A stretch of 64,000 nt of DNA from Agriotes lineatus. Taxonomy: Eukaryota; Arthropoda; Insecta; Coleoptera; Elateridae. The DNA lies in assembly GCA_940337035.1 (NCBI GenBank), contig OW679197.1, positions 39,872,466-39,936,465 on the forward strand, read 5' to 3'. This document shows, one piece after another, positions 46,645 to 58,701 of the stretch; position 1 is the stretch's first letter; every line of letters begins with the position of its first letter. A program made the position numbers and the translations under genes. The notes beneath the pieces are model-generated. The model searched no databases. It was not told the origin of the DNA and was given only the letters and a program-made list of their open reading frames with translations.

Positions 46645-47159
46645 AATGAAACTATATCTCGTCAAGTTTGAACTGTGTACGATACATAGTTATTGAGTTG
46701 TGAAGAAAATTCAAAAATGAAAATTCAAGTCCGGAATTTCATAGATCATTTTTCACTAAGACATATTTGGTTGTTTCTGCTATTTTCATAAGAATAGTAT
46801 TCCCCTAAATGGAACCCCGTTCTATTCGGAACATCTTGTATACATGGCTATAAAAATAAAATAATGTGGAGTAATTTTAGATTGAGAATGCTGTTAATAC
46901 TGAAATGTTAATAAATAACTATAATTTTAATAAAGTATAACGCCCCTATATTCTTAGCCGCTATCTGATTATTTTCCTTTTTGTTCATCGTTAGTTTACT
47001 AAATTGTCATTTGGTGTTGCCAAGTTGTATTTTTTGCGATAAAATAGCTAACTGCAAGTGTTTATTAAAAAAATCTAAGTGACAATTATTTAAGCTAATA
47101 TAAGAATTAAATAAAGTGCTCGAGCTCCTATTATGTTACAGTAAAAAGTTTGGCTGAAT

Positions 47160-47490
47160 TGTACAGTGTGTCCATTTAAAAGGAACCCCTCGGAATATTT
47201 TAACACAATTTAATAAATTTTTTTAAATAGAATATTCCTCAGTGAATTGCCTATCTTTATTAAGACATAGAGATCTTGCGGACCAACCTACTGGACCTCT
47301 ACGTCCAATCCACTTGTTCTTGTTAAGACAATTTAGAACTTGATGGCTATAATTTCCTGTTTCATAATTTCACATTGGAGCCGTAATTGGCAAATTGTAT
47401 GGGGAGGTAGGTCTACAGAAATTCTTGTAGATCTTCTAGTAAAAGTTGAGAGTAACTTTGCCTATTAATACAGTCGAATCTAATGGTCTT
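47160..47490. repeat. Head of duplication unit 4
   Basis: TTTAAAAGGAACCCCTCGGA near 47175, GACATAGAGATCTTGCGGAC near 47263 and GGCTATAATTTCCTG near 47345 match the starts of units 2 and 3. Similarity fades after TTTGCCTATTAATAC near 47458. The expected downstream gene may be the diverged copy at 58401, about 11 kb away. Confidence 0.65.
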
Positions 47491-48005
47491 TCACTATTTC
47501 TCTTAATAGGCTCATTTATTGGCGATCTCCGTCGATGATCTACCGGTCCAAGGTTTTCCTATCGATTCTTGTTAAAATGTCTCCCGCTCGTATATAACTC
47601 ATAATTAAGAAAATTTCTTGTTCTCGATGTTTACTAACGACCTATTTATTCGATTTTCAAAATTAGTGTGATGCAATTTTTACATTGTACGTATGTGGCA
47701 AGGATAATAGTATATTATGTTATTAAAACTAAAAGTGATACTTTGCGTGGCTAGACTGGACGTGTTTGATTGACGAGCGTAGCGGTCTGACAAGTGGCAT
47801 TTTTCCTACGTAAATGCGTTCGTAAAATCACATTTTATAGAGAGGTCGACGTAAAAAGATATTATTAAAAACAATTTTTGAAACCTATAACTAAGAGACG
47901 TCTAACAGAAGACCAACATTGCATGTATTTGAGTGACGATTCTCCATTACTCTTGCAACCACTGCAAATTAATTATCTTTCTCGGTAAACCGTTTTCTGC
48001 GTTTA
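47491..48005. other. No features recognised
   Basis: Short unclassified stretch between unit 4's head and the long-TIR element. Confidence 0.35.
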
Positions 48006-51000
48006 TACAGTTTGTTCAAGATAAGAAGGGCCAGTATAGGGATCTCGTTAATAGTAAGAGATACAAATTTGGTTAAATAGGAAACAAGTTGCGTACCTAG
48101 TTCAAAATGACACTTAGAAATCCTTGAAATGATGAAACAACGTATGAAATGCTCTACAACACAGGTTCATATACAAACATTTCTTGATGATGGTACAAAA
48201 GACGCGAAACGTAGTTAAACCATAATGTCTGGCACATTGTTGAATTCAGAATAAAAAGGGATTTTATAATTTGACAACAGAAAATCAAGACCGTATTAAA
48301 ACAAATAAGTTGGTTGCTCGAAGACAAAACGTCGGATAAAACAATTGATAGCTTAATATTTAAGTTCATTTAAAGTTACTACAATAAAGTTTGATCAGTT
48401 TCGCTCTAACTTTAATATTTACGCAAGAAAGAAGTAGCATTCACATGATATGACTCACACGTGCATAATCGCCGCTTGTCGCCTATTCGTCAAGAGAGCG
48501 GCTCAATTAAAAAAAACACATGTGAGTTAACGCCCTCAAACCTCGCATGCAATTTCTCAAGGAGCAGAAAAGCATGTAATCACAGCCGTGTAATTTTTTT
48601 GGCTAAACAAACACCGAACGCCTACGTTTTAAAAACAGCATTCTTACGGTAAACGGCCCAAAAATAAAACCAGGCCAACAACCCGAGATATTAGCATGTC
48701 ATCGGCCGCTCGGGCTAACAAAGAAAGAACGGCTCAAAACTCTCCTTTTCACAAGGAAATCAAATCAGAAAACCAGGCCCTCGTCGACAAAGATTATTCG
48801 TAAGGAATCCGATAGAAACGAAAAATTATTAAACAAATAATGTGAAGATCTTCCGCGAAACCGGCCGCGTGTCGGAAAATTTCTACAAAGACGGCGTAAC
48901 AAAGGAGTTCGCCCGAGTGGTCGTTAAAGCCAGGTAATAGGATTAAGACGCAGCTCAAACGCGAGCCCCGCAGAGAACTCGTCTGCGACTCGGATAAAGC
49001 GCATCAACAAAACACGAAAATTAATTAGATAAATATATCGCGACCGGATTAAAAGCACCGGTGAAATAAGAGTAAGGTAGTCGAGTTGGGTGTCATAAAA
49101 ATCGCCTTCGCATCAGGAATCCAGTGAGCTACATAAAAAAAATCCGGACAACAATAAAGGCGCAAAACGCGAAATTAATAATAAATTAACAAACAGCCCC
49201 CGGAAGCGAAGCAGTTCATCCCACCCCAAACAAACGGACATCCGAGAGGAAGCGGTGGGAGTAAAAATCTCTTTAAAAAGAGCCGCAGCGAACAGAAGAT
49301 TCATTCGATAGAGGGAAACTTCTCGAATCAGCTTTCTCTCCAGCTTAGACCCTTCGGTCACTGGAAAGCCAAACCTTTTGCTCGATCATTGATCGCAGAA
49401 GTCAACTCTGAGACTCCAGGTACCTGTTTGATCCCTGATCGCAGAAACCAAAGGGTGTCCGAGTTGTCGCCGCCAACGACTGCCATCCTCGCCGTCCACT
49501 CCTGGAGGAGCGTCCAGCCCCACGTCAAATCGAGCCGTGGCCTCAGCCAACGTCGCTGCCCGCCTCCAGCCTAGCCCTGCGCGACCCTGTGCCCCAGGTC
49601 CTGCCGCCCGCTATGCATAGCCCAGGCCCCATGGAGAACCTCGCCGCCTCCGCTGCATCGCTCCGCAGCACCGCGACACGCGACACGCCAGGATGCCGCC
49701 CACGTAAGTTCTCAGAAACAAACACAGCTACTCGAATCTAGTTCGCAGAAACCAACACATGCGAGTGAAGACAGACGCCGCCGCCGTCTGCCTCTACGTC
49801 CAGCCCACTGCGAGGAGGAAGACGCCACACAGGCCGCCTCCACGTACGCTGCCGCTCCCATGTCCAGAAGCACGCACCCTTCCACAGGCGCCGCCGCCGC
49901 CTACACCTACGTCCAGCTCACTGCGAGGAAGATGCCGCCACACAGGCCGCCTCCACGTACGCTGCCGCTCCTATGTCAGGGAGCTCGCATCACGCCAAAG
50001 ACGCCACCGCCGTCTACGCGTACCCCCCAACCTCCACAGAGGGGAACCACCGCCAAGCGACGCCGCTCGCTTGCGCCACCAGCTGACGCCGTTCAGCCTC
50101 GCCGCCACTGCACCCATAGCAGAAGGCCGCCCGACACCGCTTCCATAGAGGAAACCAATCATCGCCGCCGCCGCAGCATCCACAAAGGACGCTCGCCGCC
50201 GCCCTCTCGTAGCCACAAGCTACGCCATGCCAACCTAGAGCCCACGCCTTCCAGCGGGGCCTAGCCATCGATCATCGAGGAAGAGGAGGATGGACAGCCG
50301 ACGCCCGAATTCGCTGCCCGCCGTCGCCAAGCTCGAGGTTCGCTGCAGCAGCCCGCACCTGGAGTGTGCTGTCGTCAGACGCGTTCTGCTCGGCCCCAAG
50401 GCGCCCCAAGCTTCAGAGAGACGCTAGCTGCTTGCGAACCAGAGAGCGCTCCGGCCCGTCGCGCATCATCCGGCTCGACGCCATCCCCAGGTCGCTCCTG
50501 AAACACCAGAAATTCCGCGCCACGAAGAGGACTTCGCCTGAGCTCGCGCTTCCAAGCACCGTCGCCCCGGCTTCGCACAGCTCCGCCGAGGATGCACCTG
50601 GCCACGGCAATGACGCCTCAAGCCTCCGCCGCCGCCCCCTTGGCCTGCCGCCGAGGTGTGTCATCCTGCCTCCAGGCCATCCGGAACGTGGACACCGCCC
50701 CGCCCCCAAAGGGCCTCGCTAGTACGCGAGCCCCAGGTCTAAGAAGTCCTGACCGAAGTCTTCCTGCCTTTCGGTCGACCGCCACCATCCGCTTCTCGTC
50801 CTCGGAGATGCCCTCCACCGGGCACGCACACGGCATAGCTTATTTTATTTTATGGTTTTTATATATATATTTTTGGGAGTAATTTTATAACATTGTACAT
50901 AGTAATTGTAAATAAACGCACGCTTAAAGACCAATCATGATCTTCTCCAGGAGCGCCAATAGCCGTCTTTCGTGGACATCCCTACCATGAGCTAGCTTGG

Positions 51001-51257
51001 TAAATGGTCGTAAAAAGCCATTTTTAACCTTCGACACGCCCTCGAGTGTGAGGCCAGTGTCGTTCCGTGTTACACAATTAAAAAATTTAAAAAAATCGGT
51101 GTTTCAAACTCAAAAACGAAAAAATCATATCAAAGATCTTTATGCCTTATTTTGTTAGGCCTATAATTACGTATTTTTTCCCATTTAACCTAATTTGCAT
51201 CTCTTACTTTTACTGATATCCCCATACTGGCTCTCCTCTTATTTTGGATACGCTGTA
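48006..51257. mobile_element. DNA element with about 125-bp terminal inverted repeats
   Basis: Left arm: TACAGTTTGTTCAAGATAAG, CCAGTATAGGGATCTC, AGTAAGAGATACAAATT and GGTTAAATAGGAAA. Right arm, inverted: TTTCCCATTTAACC, AATTTGCATCTCTTACTTTT, GATATCCCCATACTGG and TCTTATTTTGGATACGCTGTA. Ends begin and finish with TA. A partial relative lies at 22380-22604. The interior is largely replaced by a GC-rich insert. No transposase seen. Confidence 0.7.
48440..51075 (+). mobile_element. GC-rich insert, candidate solo LTR
   Basis: A sharp base-composition change within AT-rich DNA, peaking at 49500-50830 where runs of CCGCC produce long Pro/Arg/Ala-rich open frames in several frames (for example 49759-50148 and 50366-50722). 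None resembles a known protein, and several overlap on both strands, so I do not call them genes. It ends with AATAAA (about 50911), about 150 bp more, then CCGTGTTACACA, as in an LTR with a polyadenylation signal. By comparison with 22420 the insert lies between GTAGCATT and AATTAAAAA. The TG...TA/CA ends and a CACA target duplication are uncertain. No gag or pol is present. Confidence 0.4.
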
Positions 51258-52529
51258 TTCGCCAAGAGTATATACCATATCGATTAGTGCTTCTCATGAA
51301 AAAGTCCATTATAAACAGCATTTTACTCAAGTTTTGCGTTTAATAGTTTCCTTTGGATAATCTTCTGTTTCTAATTCTTTGTTTCATGACCCTCTTTTTT
51401 CGCATGGATAAGCTTGTCTTAAATTATTAAAAATACAAACTTTAGGTATATGAGACTTTTATACGTAGCTATTTGTTGTATATTAAACTATAAATATGAA
51501 TGAATAAAGCGCTATTAACGCTATATTAAATTACAATAAAAAAGTGACAAACCAGATTTATACAATAACCAGGAAAATATCAGAAATATCTTTTGATACC
51601 ACAGAGCAGAAAAAGTTAGGCTTGGTGAAAAACGCTAATTGAAAATCGCGTCTGGAAGAACTAAATAAATACTTTTAAGCTCTATAGAAAAATCTGAAAC
51701 AAAAGACATACAAACCGTCGAAAGAAATAACGTACGTGGCACAAACAGCCTTTAAAAAAAATATCACATTATATATGAACGGAGAGAAAAGCATAATTCT
51801 TGCCAAGTTATAAGTTTGAAGCCCAAGGGCGAAGCCGAAGGGCTACAAATACACCGAGGAAAAAATTGCTTTCTCTTCTACCGTATATACTATTATTTTC
51901 CACGACCCGGTGAAGAAATACAAGCAACAAGTATCGCCATAAATAAATCATTACAGTAAATTAGAATTATACAATGACAGTATGGATATTTTCTCCCTAG
52001 TGAAAAAATGCTTTGTTTCCGTTACAAATTTTTTAGCAATGTTTCTACTCCCGTTGTGAAAAGTGTACTAGATACAACAGGGAAGTTTTGAAATTGTGGA
52101 ATCAAGTGGAATTCTGTACAGGGACCCCAGTATATATTTAAACTAACAGATACCCACCAGACCAAATCGTTATAATAACGCAGGTCATTGACAAAGCGAA
52201 TAAATACTGCTAACAATGCAAAAAAGGTATTACTCTGCTTCATCGGACTGGAAAGAATGTTCAATAACCTAATCAATCTATCTCATCTGAGCAACTACCC
52301 AACAGGAAAATATAGATAACAATCTTATTTTAGCAATAAAAGGCGTATTGGGTGAACTTTTAAAAAACTAAAAGGACACTTTAGTTAATGTTTATAGAAC
52401 GTTATCACCAGTTATTGATGATTATGAACTGTAAAAAGATGGTGTTAGTATAAATATTGTGGTTTCCTTTTTAAGATTAGTTTAAAAAGCGACACGATGA
52501 CAGCTGACAGTCTGATGATGGCAGATATA
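51258..52529. other. No features recognised
   Basis: AT-rich; the only longer frame (52022-52276, minus) has no motif. Confidence 0.35.
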
Positions 52530-52783
52530 TACCATGAGACAAAAAATTGATTCTGAGCAGGCCTTGATATGTGTTATACGTTTGGCAGTACTTAAGTGTA
52601 TTGTCAGTCTATGTAAGATTCGAGATTTGCAGGTTAAGTTTTACGTCAGTCTGTGTCAAACAACAAACAAAACCTAACCTTTTAATCTCTAATTTGATAT
52701 AGACTCACAATACACTTCAGTACTGCCAAACGTATAACACATATCAAGGCCTGCTCAGAATCATTTTTTTAAATCTTATGGTA
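52530..52783. mobile_element. Foldback MITE, 254 bp
   Basis: TACCATGAGAC and GATTCTGAGCAGGCCTTGAT on the left pair with ATCAAGGCCTGCTCAGAATC and CTTATGGTA on the right. The pairing continues through TGTGTTATACGTTTGGCAGT. Arms of about 100 bp or more. The centre (GTCAGTCTGTGTCAAA) is related to the element at 59684-59861. Confidence 0.85.
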
Positions 52784-53174
52784 CTATACGGATATATGTC
52801 ATATTATAGAATTTCTGACAAACTTTAACGATTTCCAACAGTGGAAAATGTTTTATTTGTAGTTCAAGATAACCATTTGAAAAAATGTGCATTTGAGATT
52901 GGTTGTTTGCTTAAAATGGTTGACAATTTTGTTATGTAAGTGGTCCTTATGTGACATACACAAAAGCATTCCAGTTCTCTGCATTTGGTTGACCATGTAT
53001 GGACAGTCTGTCTCCGGATTGAGTTCACTATAGGTATAATCGACAAAAAAAATTACAATTTTATTTTAATATTTTGGGATTTCACCCTGCTTGGTCTGAA
53101 AACAATTTTAAGCAGCGTTTTAATTTTTAGAAATTATATCGGCATGAAAAATGTGAAAAAACTATCGTCTATTT

Positions 53175-53586
53175 AGGTAAAGTACCCTTTTTATTTGTGA
53201 TACAGCAAAGTTTTACAAAGAAAAATTGTTCAAAATGATAAATTATGGACCTATACAAAATTTTAGTAAAATCTACTTCCTTTGATTAAACCGTTATTTT
53301 TAGATTAAACAAAGAAATCGTATTTTCTTTTCAGGTAAACTACCCTTTTTGTTTATAATACGGCAAAATTTTACTAATAAGAGTTGTTCAGAATGGGAAA
53401 TCATGGCACCATACAAAATTTCAGGAAGTTCTACCTACTTAAATCAAACCGTAATTTTTAATAATTAAGTACAATTTTAAGTAGGTATATCTTCCTGAAA
53501 TTTTGTATAGGGCCATAATTTATCATTCTGAACAACTTTTCTTTGTAAAGTTTTTCCGTAACATGAACAGAAAATGTAGTTTACCT
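53175..53586. repeat. Direct plus inverted triple repeat
   Basis: One segment starts AGGTAAAGTACCCTTTTT (53175) and repeats directly as AGGTAAACTACCCTTTTT (53333). Each is followed by a TGTTCA-AATG motif and by CTATACAAAATTTTAG or CATACAAAATTTCAGG. A third copy is inverted and ends GTAGTTTACCT at 53586, with CCTGAAATTTTGTATAG near 53494. Copies 2 and 3 could pair as a hairpin centred near 53465. Confidence 0.8.
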
Positions 53587-54320
53587 AAAAATAAAATAGT
53601 TTTCGCTTCACTGTCAAGGTGAACTTGTGTTTTCAAAAACTGCAAATATTCTTAAAATTTCGATAGAAATACAATGTTATAACAAAGTGTGGCGTAATTT
53701 TGAATGTAACAGTAAAAATATAATCCTGAAAGATATTAACAGTTTTATAAATAATTCAGCTATGTTTGCGAAATTTAAAACCCACTCCGCAGAAGACTGA
53801 CAAGAAGTACAACATCCAGAGCTTTTCCAAAAATCAAATAAAGAATCACAATATATGATTGCGAAAACGCAAGTGATTCAAAAATTCTGCACCAGACAAT
53901 ATTTATACAAAGACGAAAACGTTTAAAGAGACTAATGGTATGATAGAAGAAAGACAAGTAACCCGTTTTAAAAATACATTAAAGATAAAGAATCAATAAA
54001 TTGAAATTGTACGGAAAATGTGGAATCAAATAGGTGAAAGTAAAAAGTCATATAAGACCGCTGATGGAAATACAATTAGATTTAAAAACATAGTTAAGAA
54101 CTGGAGCTGGGTTCATAAAGTGCCAAGGGTAGAGCCATTAAAATTTTTATTACAAATCCACAACTGCGAAATTAAACTATAAGATGACCGAAAGTATAAA
54201 TATGGATTTATACATCATATTTTAGCAATGCAGACGTTTATACAGCAATGAAAACTATAGTTGGGAGTGTTAATATTATTTCAGAATAATTTATATCTAA
54301 TTGAGTAAGATAGGGAAGGA
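53587..54320. other. No clear features
   Basis: AT-rich; possibly the degraded upstream part of the RT fragment that follows. Confidence 0.3.
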
Positions 54321-54329
54321 ACTTAAATC

Positions 54330-54900
54330 TGATATGGTTTAACCTGGTAATGGACGAAGATTTAAAGGAAATAAAGCAGTCGACCAACCGTTTTAATATT
54401 TAACGTGTTTCTCATGAAACTAGTGAATGCAGACGATACAGTAGTAACAACAACTATACTATTATTTGATACGGCACTACAGACATTTTCGATGATAATC
54501 AACACATCTAAATTATTGTGCGAAAACTGTATTCTTACAGAAACGGCCATAAAAAAGATCACAGCATCTGAGATGTGGGCCTACAAACGCATGTTGGAAG
54601 TTAGCTGGACTGACAAATGTGCAAGTTCTGGGAATATTGGGTGGAGATAAAGAAATCACACGAAGAGTAAAAATAAGACAACTGTTAAGAAAAAGTACAG
54701 TGCTTTATAGATAATAATATAAGAACAGATTTAAGAGAGCTTCCGGTGGAAGACAAGCAACTCGGTTAAAGAATTGGCAATGTTTTGTGCTAAACATAGC
54801 CAGTAACGTTACTATTACCGATATGGTTGCCAAAGAAAAACAGAAGAAAAAAATTGTAAAGGGCTTTATTCAGAACTTCCCTCGCAAGTGAACGTTGTGA
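54330..54900 (+). mobile_element. Decayed non-LTR RT fragment
   Basis: Reads NLIWFNLVMDEDLKEIKQS, then LVNADDTVV (motif C YADD with Tyr changed to Asn), then AIKKITASEMWAYKRMLEVS and WTDKCASSGN. The last part is the 'EMWCYRRML.ISWT' thumb segment of insect endonuclease-RT proteins. Frameshifted and missing motifs A and B. Confidence 0.6.
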
Positions 54901-55382
54901 CACTAAACAATTTTAAAAAGGAAAGGAAACTAGGCGTAAAAATATCTTCACGTTCGTCATAATACCGAAACCATAAAATGGAAACACTTGGTAATGTGAA
55001 TTACATTAATTTTTAAATAAAAAACATTACTGGTAGTGGGATTCCAACTACAGCGCTTGCTAATGTCATTTCAACTCCGTCCGTTTGATGCGGGATGGAG
55101 GACTTCTCGCGTCTGTGCGATGGACCGTCGTATTACACAGAACGCACTTATTGTTGCCATCTCTGACTGTTTTTTGCTTTCACCCTGTAGGTGGTGTGTC
55201 CCATTTCCGTTAGTGTAAAGCCTGAGCTATGTGCAAATGATTACTTTTACCTATTTCTCAATTAAAGCAAAAATAAATAAAAACTATTTTTAAGGTGCTT
55301 GCGCTGAATATGTTGGGTCCAAAATATGCCATTTTTCTTCAAGGGTAAAAAACTGAGCGATATGCAAAATGGCAGGAAGTAA

Positions 55383-55440
55383 CAGATAGACCAGACAGAC
55401 CAGACAGACAGACAGGCAGATAGACACACGGACAGACGGA
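55383..55440. repeat. (CAGA)n-rich simple repeat
   Basis: Run of CAGATAGACCAGACAGACCA and GACAGACAGACAGG units, imperfect. Confidence 0.85.
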
Positions 55441-58330
55441 ATTAACGTTGTTCGTCATCTAGGAGCGCTGAAACGTGAAGATCTGAAGAAATTTCGGAAG
55501 GTGATTTTTTGCGACATCAATACTTCCTTCGTCTTTTAGACGAAGATAAAGATTGTTGAAATGAAGAGATGAAAGGGTACAAGACGATTAAAATTAGCAA
55601 ATTGTGTTGAACGATTACCTTGTAAGACGAGACGATAGAATTCTGAATATGATGCAGTACGAAAAGATGTTCGACAAAAGAACAAAATGAGATGAGCCAC
55701 TAGTCTAAACACTTATCAATAAAGGAATGCCTAGAAACGTAATCCAAAGAAGCATAACAAACTGAAAGAAAATGATGGTAGGTCATACACTTGATAACAA
55801 AATAGAAAAGGTAAGCGATGACATAAGTATGTCATTTAAATTTTCCGTCATCTACTCGTAGTGCACGTTCTATTGGATTCAATTACTTAATAGTTCCAGT
55901 TTATGAATCGTAACCCAACAGGGATATTTTAAATATTGTGTCGTATCCGTCGAAAATAAGAAACGGTACACCATATTATCTCTGATCGATTGTAGCGGCG
56001 ATATTTTAGTTCCGATTGCCACCGCGGCTATTAATGTACGACACTGGAGTTCGTACCGAACACCACCTACGGAAGGCATGCTGCTCATCGGAGTGGGGGC
56101 TTTATTTCCGTTAGACCAGACGTGTGTTAGTGGTACAATCCCGATTACGGAGCTTTATGCGATGCGACAGTGCTTGATGTGATACTTTTCTTTGCTGTAG
56201 AGGCTCGTCGGTGTTTCATCGGATATTTACTACTTCGTACTACATCGTTCCTCCCTTCTAGTAACAAATTAATAATAGGTCAGCTTTTGTTGTCTGCTAA
56301 ATATTTCATCTCATACTCAATATAACGTTGCAATTGTGCCCTTGTGTTTATCTGTATTCTGTACAACCGTATGCAGTTGAGTTTATGAGCAGGAGCAGAT
56401 AGAATGCAGCCACCCAGGCTTCAACGTCATCTCGATCCCATGGACGCCTTCTTCTGATTTGAGATACGCTAACCACTCTTTAGGCGAGTATTTCCGACAA
56501 ATCGTTAAGAAATACCTCCTACGTCTCTGTCGCATTGACAGATAAAAGATCATATCAAGGATAGTCATCCTTACAAACATATGTCCTATATCCCAGATTG
56601 AAAATGATCACCCAGTATACTATATAGTAGCACTGTAGCTTCAACTCATTTTAAATAAAAAACGTTCAAGTTCGTATTGTACTACTAATTGCTTTTCGAA
56701 ATTAACATAGTAATAATAGTTTTTCGAAATAGTGTTGTAATAATTTCTTTTATGTTCTTTGAGTTGTTTGAAAATATCCTAGCATTTTATTTGTATTCAT
56801 ATAACTATGGGCTTTAGTCTAAACCGACCACTGAAATATGATACTTTCTAGATTTAGCACTGAATCGAAACGAGTCCAAAGCTAAAATAAATGACCGAGG
56901 GTTGTTTTTAATGTCGATGGGCTTTTGTGGGCAGTTAGCCGAGAGTTAAGTTATTATTATAGATTATAACTTGCGAGAGAGCAGATGAAACGATGAGGTC
57001 TGTAAAAGGGAATTCTAGTGCTTGCGTAGCTTTGAAAATGTAGTTATTGTACAGCGGAGTCGAAAGTTCCTTATTATTCCTACTGAGTCTGATTGTAGAC
57101 AGCTTCATTAATTAGGTAGTTGTTCATTGTTATGGTTGGCCTGGGGTCAACTTGCCGTAGAGAGCGTTCTAGTGCCTAGATCAGTGGCCATTCGGCGAGA
57201 TGGTCAACGATCCTTGACCTGTTAAGCACCTTGCTTATCAGTGATCCCAGTGAGCGCAACTGGGTGGCTTGGGAAGCCCGTCTTCCAAAGATGCCTTGAT
57301 TATTATATGCACATCATTGAAGGTGCACCAAAGGATATACCTGACAATGTCTTCGAGATACGACGTGGGAACGCCGCGGGGGGCCATAAAACCCCCTGTA
57401 AGTATTATGTAATAAGCACATTACTGCTAAAAGCTGAATATCTGTTGCATTGCTTGTATGACTGATTGTGGAATTGGCTCAGTTTGTGTTTGCGGTCAGG
57501 CGTGTGTGACCACCTACTATATGAAAGGACTCGCCGTTCGCCTTGCACCCCCAGTATTATGTTTCTGAGTTACAACCCCAGACTGCAGGGGCGTTATGGA
57601 ATTTCATTAAGTCGTCAGTTCTTGAAAATTTATGCATGTGAACCGATCTAAATCCAGGAAAAAATAAATTAGCCCGGGGCACCGAAAATATGTGCCAACA
57701 GTAGACACAGATCGGATTTCTTAGATTACGTATACAGAAACATTTTGAAATTTTTGAGTTTCAATCTTTTTTAGAGAACGTATTCTGCTGAAATATATAG
57801 GGAGACTTTATTAGCTATACAGATATTTTGAACAGTGATCGTATGTATTAAGAACATACAAAATACGCAAAATTGTCTTATACAGTGTTGTTTATTGTTT
57901 TTGAGAAAAAAAATGAAGCTACCTTCTTTTTTTCTCAAATTGAGCAGGCAGCTATTGAATTATGAAACGTGACATTTTAAAGGGAGACTAAGATGACATT
58001 GAAGTTGAAAAAGACGCTTTGTTAAAAAGTGTCATTATCTGCCTTTTAAAAAAACCAACAATTTTGTATATGCTATTATTGAACTAATAATGTTATTTTA
58101 CCGTCCTCTGTCACCAGTTAAAATGTTTGCATAACTATTAAAGTCACCTTGTGTAAAGAATGTATTCTATATGTACTTGGTTTACAAACAACGCTGACGT
58201 AATTATTAGTCGTGGACATGATCCGAGCGGCTGCCGCCAAGCTTTACAGTACACTACACTTTTAACCATGTTTACATATGCTGGCATTTCTTAGTGCAAT
58301 TCTAGAAACACAAAGGAAATTTTTTAAATA
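55441..58330. other. Unclassified stretch with weak coding-like pieces
   Basis: A minus-strand open frame at 56383-56580 contains a basic run RQRRRRYF. The adjacent frame reads RRPWDRDDVEAWVAAFYLLL, preceded by a possible acceptor AAATCAG, but I cannot assign either. Plus-strand 57241-57465 is open for 74 codons, with a GTAAGT after CCCCCT at 57403, also unassigned. No repeats with clear ends seen. Confidence 0.3.
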
Positions 58331-58366
58331 AATAAAAGCCCTAGCTTTAAGCAGAAACTTCATTCC
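58331..58366 (+). promoter_or_regulatory. Weak TATA and initiator of peptide copy 4
   Basis: AATAAAAG at 58331 sits where TATAAAAC lies in genes 1-3, again 31 bp before the A of TTCATTC (58362). The preceding upstream blocks of genes 1-3 are not recognisable here. Confidence 0.5.
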
Positions 58367-58400
58367 ATTTGTCCGTGCAGTCATGTATAGTACTAGCAAC

Positions 58401-58701
58401 ATGCATTTTTTATTATGCATATTTATTGTTGCTTTAACAGTTCTGACTGTATTGACTAGTCCAGTTCCTCATCCTCGGTAAGTGAAACAGTTATCTTAGT
58501 AAATATGAACATAGTCGTGAAATTGAGGCATTCAAAATTCATCTTGCATTTTTCGGTAAAACTTTTAGTAAAAATACAAAATTTTCTGAATTATTTTTAA
58601 TATTATTATTACTATTATTACTAATGAATTATGTTTCTAATATATTTTATCGTTTTTCCTGTCACAAATGCAAGAACCATATCTATACACTATGTGGCTG
58701 A
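58401..58701 (+). pseudogene. Diverged C-x7-C peptide gene, copy 4, acceptor lost
   Basis: Exon 1, 58401-58477, is 77 bp like genes 1-3, with the same phase-2 GTAAGT donor. It encodes MHFLLCIFIVALTVLTVLTS, then PVPHPR: a signal peptide plus VP and HP dipeptides. The matching exon 2 frame reads CKNHIYTLCG and stop (58669-58701). C-x7-C-G spacing is kept although most ring residues changed. However, the acceptor has decayed to CTGTCAC without AG and the KNP codons are missing. No alternative AG gives the cysteines. It is either a pseudogene or spliced at a distant site. An in-frame ATG also lies at 58383, but the homologous start is 58401. AATAAA near 58862. Confidence 0.55.

Larger units (their letters stand above)
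43415..47155. repeat. Segmental duplication unit 3 (contains peptide gene 3)
   Basis: Begins TTTAAAAGGAACCTCTCGGA and follows unit 2 block for block through GACATGGTGACCTTGCGGAC, AGAGAAGAAAATGTAGTAA, ATTACGTAATATTGCAGGAT, the promoter and gene, and GAAGCCTCCAAACAAATAAA near 45421. It continues through TATATCTCGTCAAGTTTGAA near 46653 (as at 29730 in unit 1). A hAT-like MITE interrupts it at 45697-46644. It directly follows unit 2's tail. Confidence 0.75.

Noticed and set aside
49759..50264. Long Pro/Arg/Ala-rich open frames in the GC-rich island as genes
   Set aside because: They overlap in several frames and on both strands, an effect of CCG-rich composition, and show no domain or splice structure.
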